DNA of 64,000 nucleotides from Pempheris klunzingeri (taxonomy: Eukaryota; Chordata; Actinopteri; Acropomatiformes; Pempheridae). Where the stretch lies: NCBI RefSeq assembly GCF_042242105.1, contig NC_092029.1, positions 10,285,885 through 10,349,884 of the forward strand, in the 5' to 3' direction. This document shows, in pieces, positions 58,447 through 64,000 of this stretch. Below the pieces are notes generated by a model that was not told where the DNA came from, ran no database searches, and worked only from the letters and a program-made list of their open reading frames with translations. Made by a program: the position numbers and the translations under genes. The stretch's first letter is position 1; each line of letters opens with the position of its first letter.

Positions 58447-59605
58447 ATAGTTCAACATTTTATGAAATATGCTCATTCACTGTCATGCCACGAGTAAGAT
58501 GAGAAGAATGATACTTCTCACAGGTCTGTCTGTTCAATATGAAGCAACAGTCAGCTGCAGTTTAGCTTAGCTTAGCAGAAAGACTGCAATCAGGGGGAAA
58601 CAGCTAGCCTGGCTCTGTCCAATTATTAACAAAATCCACCTACGTCTTAAGCTCACAAGTTAACATGCTTTATCTTGTTTGTTTAATCTGCACAAAAACC
58701 ATAGGGTAAGAACGACACTCTATGGTTATGTGCCAAACAGTTTCTTGGCAGGGAGCAGTGACTACCTTGGGTTGTTTGCACTAACTGGCCCTTACGAAGC
58801 CTCGTCCTAACTGCTAAGTTTATCTTTGTTAAGATCAGTCTTTAGAAGGAACGTTATGATGGTTGCACCGACCAAACTTAAGGCTAGCTTTACCTACGCC
58901 CATTCTTAGTGATGTGTGTACATGTGCCCACATGACTATTGCCTATCAGTGTAGCTGTTTGTGGTGGAATCATTGTTTTTAATTACAGCTGTAGGGAGGT
59001 GAGCACAAAGCGCGAGCCGACGACAATGGCAAGGTGCCAATGACACCCGGCGGATGGCCAGACAGGAGTGGACTTGTTGATGCTGATTAAGTCTCAGACT
59101 GTGTTTTGAAACACACGTGTAAAAAAGTTGCAGCTGCTACTTGGGTGACAAGACTGCATTGTAATCTAACACAATGTGCGAGTCTGGTGGCAGCTCCTCA
59201 GTGAGTTCAAATAGATCTTTCCTTCAGAACTGAAACCTCCTCGTCATTTTATCATTGTATATGCCCAATGGATTCCCTCTGACCCTAATAACTCTCTACC
59301 ATACATGCAAACCCACTCGTTGTTAAATCGATATACGAGGCTCGACATTGTTCAGTTGTGTTGTGGAACTATTAGGTCGGGCTTAGAACACCAAGTCATG
59401 ACCAGCTTAGCTTAAGACCAGACGTAAGCCCTGTTGGTGCAACCGGCCCCTGGAGCCTTGTTGTCCTAGCGAGGTTGCCAGCTAACCAGCAGAGACGCAT
59501 ACAAAACGAGATATGACATATTAATTAGTGAGCTTTAGATGTGCATCATCTTTCTCTTCCTACTCTCAGCAAGAAAACCGATATGCACATTTCCCAAAAT
59601 TTTGA
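58447..59605 (+). mobile_element. MITE-like element, copy E (family 1), split by an insertion
   Basis: The left part (58447-58770) runs 'atagttcaacatttt', 'tgccacgagtaagatgag', 'cttagcttagcagaaagactgc', 'gggggaaacagctagcctgg', 'tttaatctgcacaaaaacc' and 'ggcagggagcagtgactac'. The right part (about 59450-59605) resumes at 'tggagccttgttgtcc', 'ggttgccagctaaccagc', 'attaattagtgagctttaga' and 'atttcccaaaattttgaa'. The two halves are collinear with the uninterrupted copy C, so the middle is a later insertion. Confidence 0.7.
58771..59448 (+). mobile_element. Nested DNA transposon or MITE with terminal inverted repeats
   Basis: About 680 bases interrupt copy E. The left end reads 'tttgcactaactggccctta' and the reverse complement of the right end reads 'ttgcaccaacagggcttacg', so the ends are imperfect inverted repeats of at least 30 bases. 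'ccttgg' before and 'ccctgg' after may be a diverged target duplication. I see no transposase frame, so it is non-autonomous. The superfamily is not certain (a hAT-like 8-base duplication is possible). Confidence 0.55.
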
Positions 59606-60833
59606 ATTTTAAAAGTCTTGAATTACTCTAAGTTGTCAGTTTGTCAGCTTAAGTAGTCTAAAGCTGTGTTCAGGCAACAAACAGCAAAATTTTGCCTGGC
59701 AAAGTCTGTTATTTTCCTCCAGTCTCAAGGCAGTCTTTACTGCTGAGCTGTTGTGTTTGACTGCAGTACTTCTACCTAGGTGTACCAAATGAAACTTTCA
59801 ACTGAGTGCAGTGCAGTTTTTGACAGTAGTTTTGACACATGCATATCTTGACTTCTGCCTCACATGTTGTGAGTGATACTTCCTTCATGCCATTGCATGA
59901 AAAAAACACTTTCTGGTATTGTACCATTGGTAAAGAGTATGAAAACATTATTAGCTCCAAATCACAATTTAAAATGACACATTCAGTGCAGAATAAATAA
60001 CTAAGTGCAGCATTTATTGTTGAAAGCAAAAATAAATTCTTTAATATAGACTCAGTTTATCTTCCAACCTGAGTAAACTAATTTGTTAGAAAGCTATAAG
60101 CAATTTCTGTGTTGGATGGTAATGTTGTTTTTACTAATCATAGCAGTATAATTTTCCTGCCTGAGTGGATTTTTGCCTGCAGTTATGTTAAATTAGGCAG
60201 TATGCATGGCATGCTCGATTCGCAGAATTATTTGAGTCTTTCTCTCCCGCAACTCATTAACTATTCAATGTGAACTCCTGATCCTGCAGGGTATTGACAT
60301 TAATTCCCCACACTACTGGAGCAAGCAGTTTGGAATCTTTAAAAAGATTATGCAAACCTCGCCCTGGCTGTCTTCAAAAGCTAAGTTTTTCAAAACAAAC
60401 TAACCATTTGCTCGTTTGTGTCATGCAACTTGCCCGAAGAACAGCCCTTTCAAATGCTGCATTATTAAGTGAAAAGCTAATTATGCCTTTCACTGGCCCG
60501 TGTCCATTACAAGCAACACAATAACAAGCTCATCAGCAGCGACAACAGGAAGAGCACTTGTGTTGTTTAACAAGTTGTTGACCACAAGCTTTAATCCTGC
60601 ACTGACATGATGAGGTAGACTTGTTACTAGGATCTTGTTCTGCTCCTGCCTGTCTAAACCAATCCCATTTCAGCAGCACAATCTTTGCCTTGACCTTGGG
60701 CAGTGGATTTCCTTGAGGGCAGGGTGGCCACTCTGGAAGTTGAACGAACTGGCTGAGGGTGGAGAAAACAGAGAAGCTAGTGCTGAGGCAGGCAGAGAAA
60801 TGTATGAATGACTGCAAAGAGGAGAGCATCAAG

Positions 60834-61141
60834 CCAATCACAACAAAGAGGAAATCTGTGAGCCAATCGCAGAAAGCTTTCCTTCTCTCCCTCCAGCATC
60901 TCCCTGACTTCTTCTCCTGACTGTTACCAGGTCACTGTGCCTGCCCGCGCCTCTGAATAATCTGTTTCATTGGGTCAGTGTGCCTCTCACAACGCGCCTG
61001 ACTGGCTGGTTGAGCATACGCGGTTGCTAGGGAGCTCAGCCAATCAGTGCAAAGCGGAAGTTTCCCCTCGGTTTCTAGGCAGGTTTCACGTGCTGTAGAT
61101 GTTTTGGCGGGAGAGTGAGAGAGCAGGAGCGGGAGGGGCGG
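60834..61141 (+). promoter_or_regulatory. CpG-rich promoter-like block
   Basis: Three CCAAT boxes (60834-60838, 60863-60867, 61040-61044), an RFX-like 'ggttgctaggga' (about 61022), a CACGTG E-box (61087-61092), an E2F-like TTTGGCGGGA (61103-61112) and a GC box GGGGCGG (61135-61141) cluster within about 300 bases. The block is rich in CG dinucleotides compared with the surroundings. No TATA box is present. Most motifs read on the + strand, but such promoters can be bidirectional: it may start a + strand transcript leaving the window or be the distal ptk2b promoter. Confidence 0.5.
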
Positions 61142-62101
61142 CTGCAGGGTGAAGTGGAGCATGTGATTGTGTGTGCATGTGTGAGAGCGAGCGTGTGTGT
61201 GCATGTATGTGCAAGTTGAGTGTGCATGTTTGTGAGCGCGTGTTCATTTTGCCCTGCCTCTTGCTTTCTGATGCAACATCGAACTGTGTCTCCTGGGCTA
61301 CTAGGGGACCTTGTTATGTGGTTTTTTTCTTCCTGTCCTCGCAGGAAACGAGAACCAATTGCTGTGCTGTTGCCATCGGAGCGGGGAGGTTTGTTTTCCC
61401 TCCACTTTCATCCCTGGTACCTCCCCATCGACAGTTACCGTAGAAACAAGAGCAACTCCAACTCTATTTCCATCCATGTCTCCTTCCTTCAATGATTTAT
61501 CGTTGCTTTCTTTTTTTAATCCACTGCACAGTGCCTACCTACCAACACTTTAGCAGCCAATTAAGTATTCAGAAAATTGTGTGACATCTCTGAAGAGGAG
61601 CTGTATAAAAGCAGAGATGAAGAACTGCTGCAGCACACACTGAGGTACATCATGTATGGTAGCACCTGAACTTTTGAGCTTAGTTAGGGCTCAAAACATG
61701 TCAAGATTGCAAGGTAACAAGATTAACTGTCTATAGCTTGGCCTCCCCCACCCTAAAAAACAAACTCAGACATATCTCTCGCCAACACGTTATCTCCCCC
61801 ACCCGCCTTGAACCCCCTCTTAACAGAGGGAAGCAGTTCATCACATGTGACACGGGCTTCCCAAAATCCCATTATTGCCACTTGAGTGCACACTGAGTTA
61901 CAAGAATTAAACTGGATAGCAGCGAGTGAGTGGACAGACGACCACTGAGCATCCACTTCATTCTCCCTCAAAACATAACAAGTACGGGTGGAGCAACCTA
62001 AAAATGACATGCTCACTTATATCTCGAAGTCACAAAGTCTTGAACTCATTTTGAAAGCTAATTCTTCAATTGAAGCCAGACACAAAGAGAGATTGATTTA
62101 A

Positions 62102-62632
62102 AGCTGCAGTAGGCGATACTGTTTCATTACAATTTTGGTTGAAATAACTAATCTTGACCATAGCATGTCACAAACAACGTCTAATTGAAGGGTTCCTTTG
62201 TCTAGTGAGAACTCACCGCTTTGTACTTTGGCTATGTTTTAACAGGGCTAGGGCTTCTGTGGCTTGCCAGGTGTTAGCCTCGCTAGGCTAACAACTGTAT
62301 ATGCAAAGTTATCTCTAAAAACTACAGCACCTTGTGAGAAATTTCCAATACCTCCTTTGGCCACAATGGTATATATATATGTGTGTGTTTCTGTGACCAG
62401 CCTATTGTAACCCCTTGTTTGTACAGAGCTGCTGTGATTGGCTAATTACATGCTAGCTAACCCTGATTGGTTGTTTGTGTCAGACTGGATCCAGAGTTTT
62501 AATACCAACAAGTGAACGCTCAAAGACACACATTTTTGTAGGAAGCCTTCAATGCAATGTTAGTGAGATACAATGGTCAAATTAGTATCTTCAACCAAAA
62601 TTATAATGAAATAATATTGCTACACTGCAGCT
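62102..62632. mobile_element. TTAA-flanked foldback MITE (piggyBac-like)
   Basis: It is flanked on both sides by TTAA (62098-62101 and 62633-62636). The left end 'agctgcagtaggcgatac' and the reverse complement of the right end 'agctgcagtgtagcaata' begin inverted repeats of roughly 60 bases that share 'ttggttgaa' and 'tactaat..tgacca'. At 531 bases with no reading frame it is non-autonomous. TTAA duplication is the hallmark of piggyBac elements; assignment to that superfamily is inference. Confidence 0.75.
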
Positions 62633-62837
62633 TTAATGATGACGTGACACATAGCAACCAGAATTTGTGTTAAAAGATCATTGTGGTTTATTACAAAATG
62701 TTTTTTTAAATTTTTGTTTAGTTTTGGCCGTCATTCTCGTAGGTGTGAAAAATTGTTTTTTGTCAGACATTCATATAGGTTTATAGGTAGTCTGCACAAC
62801 CCTGAATTATGCCATGCTTTTCTTGCTTTCCACAATA

Positions 62838-62985
62838 TCACATAGCAACTACATTATAGTTGAGGTTATTGAATGATTGTGGTTATGGCAAATTGGCAAG
62901 ACTATGGTTAGAGTATGGTTGGCATTTATCAACTACAGCACTTGGTGAAAGTTAGAGACATAGAGACAGAGTCAGGGTGCATGAA
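62838..62985 (+). repeat. Dispersed repeat fragment (family 4)
   Basis: 'catagcaactacattatagtt', 'tgtggttatggcaa', 'gactatggttagagtatgg' and 'cagcacttggtgaaagtta' repeat the order seen at 4,605-4,775. Confidence 0.45.
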
Positions 62986-64000
62986 ATTCAAAGTCACTAC
63001 ATGCCTGCCACCACCCTGACCTCCACGCCTTCAAAGGAAGAAAAAATGCAAGTCAAATGATGAATTACAACCCAAATCATAACTAACTGATAACCAAAAG
63101 TTGTTTGTTAGCAGCCTGTCTGACTGTCTGGTTGATTTTTGTCCCATCAGAACTTTTTCTTGATACTGTTCAGTTAAGTGATATCATAAGATCATAAGAA
63201 ACAACTACTTATATTTTAAAAAATGTGGGGTCTGTTCATAAAAAAACATTGATTTTTGTAATTAGTGGCCCAAGGAAATAAAATATATAAAGAATACATT
63301 TTTTCATTGCTTTTTTCTTGGTGAGGAACTTAAAGGGTTAAATGAACCCAAAATGATCCTTTACCTATCTTTTACAGTATATATTATATATATATCTACA
63401 CAAAAGTTGGTGCCCAGTTTTGGAGTCTGGAAGTTTGTTTATGAGCATGTTGTCACTGTATTACTTAGCACAAAATTATGTGTATGTCTATAAAGAGTAT
63501 TAGTCATGTAATTTATAGGATATTAATCAATTCTGACTGATGACGTGCTGAAGCCTGTTGGAGTGCTGATGTGTCTTCAAGACCAAACAAGTGCGACTGC
63601 CTTTGACTCACTTCTCTCAGATAACTTATTTGGACAGGTGTGTTTTATGATACAATCACATCATAAGAAATTATGTAAAGTCAAACTAAATTGCAAGTAA
63701 TAAAAGGTATAGCCTTGCAGTATCAGACAGTAACACTGTAACGACAACATTATATGGCTCTAAACCGATGCAAGGACACCTGCAAATTGGATCTAGGAAT
63801 TGTTTTGGATGCTTCACAGATGTCATCAGGCTGCCAGTCTGCTTGACAAATGGTTTGTTTACCACCTGAGCTGCTGCTGCTGCTGCTTGGTAATCATTAA
63901 GTGTTCATTTACTTCAACTTGACACCGCTGTTGGAAACATGTGAAGACAAACTGAAAGACACATTGCAGCCAATCCATTTCCATACATCACTTCACCCAA

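Larger units (their letters stand above)
36205..60800. other. Long non-coding region upstream of ptk2b
   Basis: About 24.6 kb without a supportable coding exon on either strand; all open frames are short and without splice logic or motifs. In mammals PTK2B has untranslated first exons far upstream, so this may be largely a 5' UTR intron. The promoter-like block at 60.8-61.1 kb is a candidate distal start. An acceptor-like 'aacccag' lies 10 bases upstream of the ptk2b ATG. Transposon copies, microsatellites and a C/T tract are listed separately. Confidence 0.5.
61150..64000. other. Non-coding right end of the window
   Basis: No coding exon is recognised. A TATAAAA at 61604-61610 has no supporting gene downstream. 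The stretch contains a TTAA-flanked element (62,102-62,632), a family-4 fragment (62,838) and a (CTG)5 run (63,871-63,886). If the promoter at 61 kb drives a + strand gene, its coding exons lie outside the window or are not recognisable. Confidence 0.45.

Noticed and set aside
61604..61610. TATAAAA as a core promoter
   Set aside because: No GC boxes or coding exon follow it; TATA-like strings are common in AT-rich DNA.

Overview
The window is nuclear DNA from a ray-finned fish, probably a spiny-rayed (acanthomorph) teleost. The evidence is spliced vertebrate genes with GT-AG introns, AT-rich non-coding DNA with many microsatellites, and several dispersed repeats that I recognise as typical of acanthomorph genomes. 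There is no operon, phage, CRISPR or other prokaryotic feature.

Layout: 1-10,600 holds no convincing gene. At 11,106-12,569 (+) a two-exon gene encodes a small secreted coiled-coil protein of 216 residues that I cannot name. At 14,490-22,984 (+) lies a complete six-exon neuronal nicotinic acetylcholine receptor alpha subunit, best called chrna2 (555 residues), with a TATA/GC-box promoter and upstream ORFs. Convergent to it, at 24,833-36,196 (-), is a complete 30-exon focal-adhesion-family tyrosine kinase, ptk2b (Pyk2, 993 residues): FERM, autophosphorylation tyrosine, kinase, proline-rich linker, FAT. From 36,200 to 60,800 I see no coding exon; it is probably upstream or 5'-UTR-intron DNA of ptk2b. 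A CpG-rich promoter-like block with CCAAT boxes, an E-box, an E2F-like site and a GC box lies at 60,834-61,141. From there to the end I see only repeats.

The adjacency of chrna2 and ptk2b matches human 8p21 (PTK2B next to CHRNA2). This supports chrna2 over the very similar chrna4. Both proteins act at the neuronal membrane and in calcium signalling: the receptor is a cation channel and Pyk2 is a calcium-responsive kinase. The linkage is old synteny and need not mean a shared pathway.

The most notable details are a likely GC-AG intron in the ptk2b kinase exons, a run of three in-frame NAG acceptors just before the Pyk2 autophosphorylation site, a phase-0 exon equivalent to the one skipped in the mammalian haematopoietic Pyk2 isoform, loss of the Grb2-type YxNx motif, overlapping uORFs in the chrna2 leader, a transposon nested in another transposon, and a TTAA-flanked foldback element. 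I found no evidence of an entirely new biological system. The unnamed secreted gene is the least explained coding feature.
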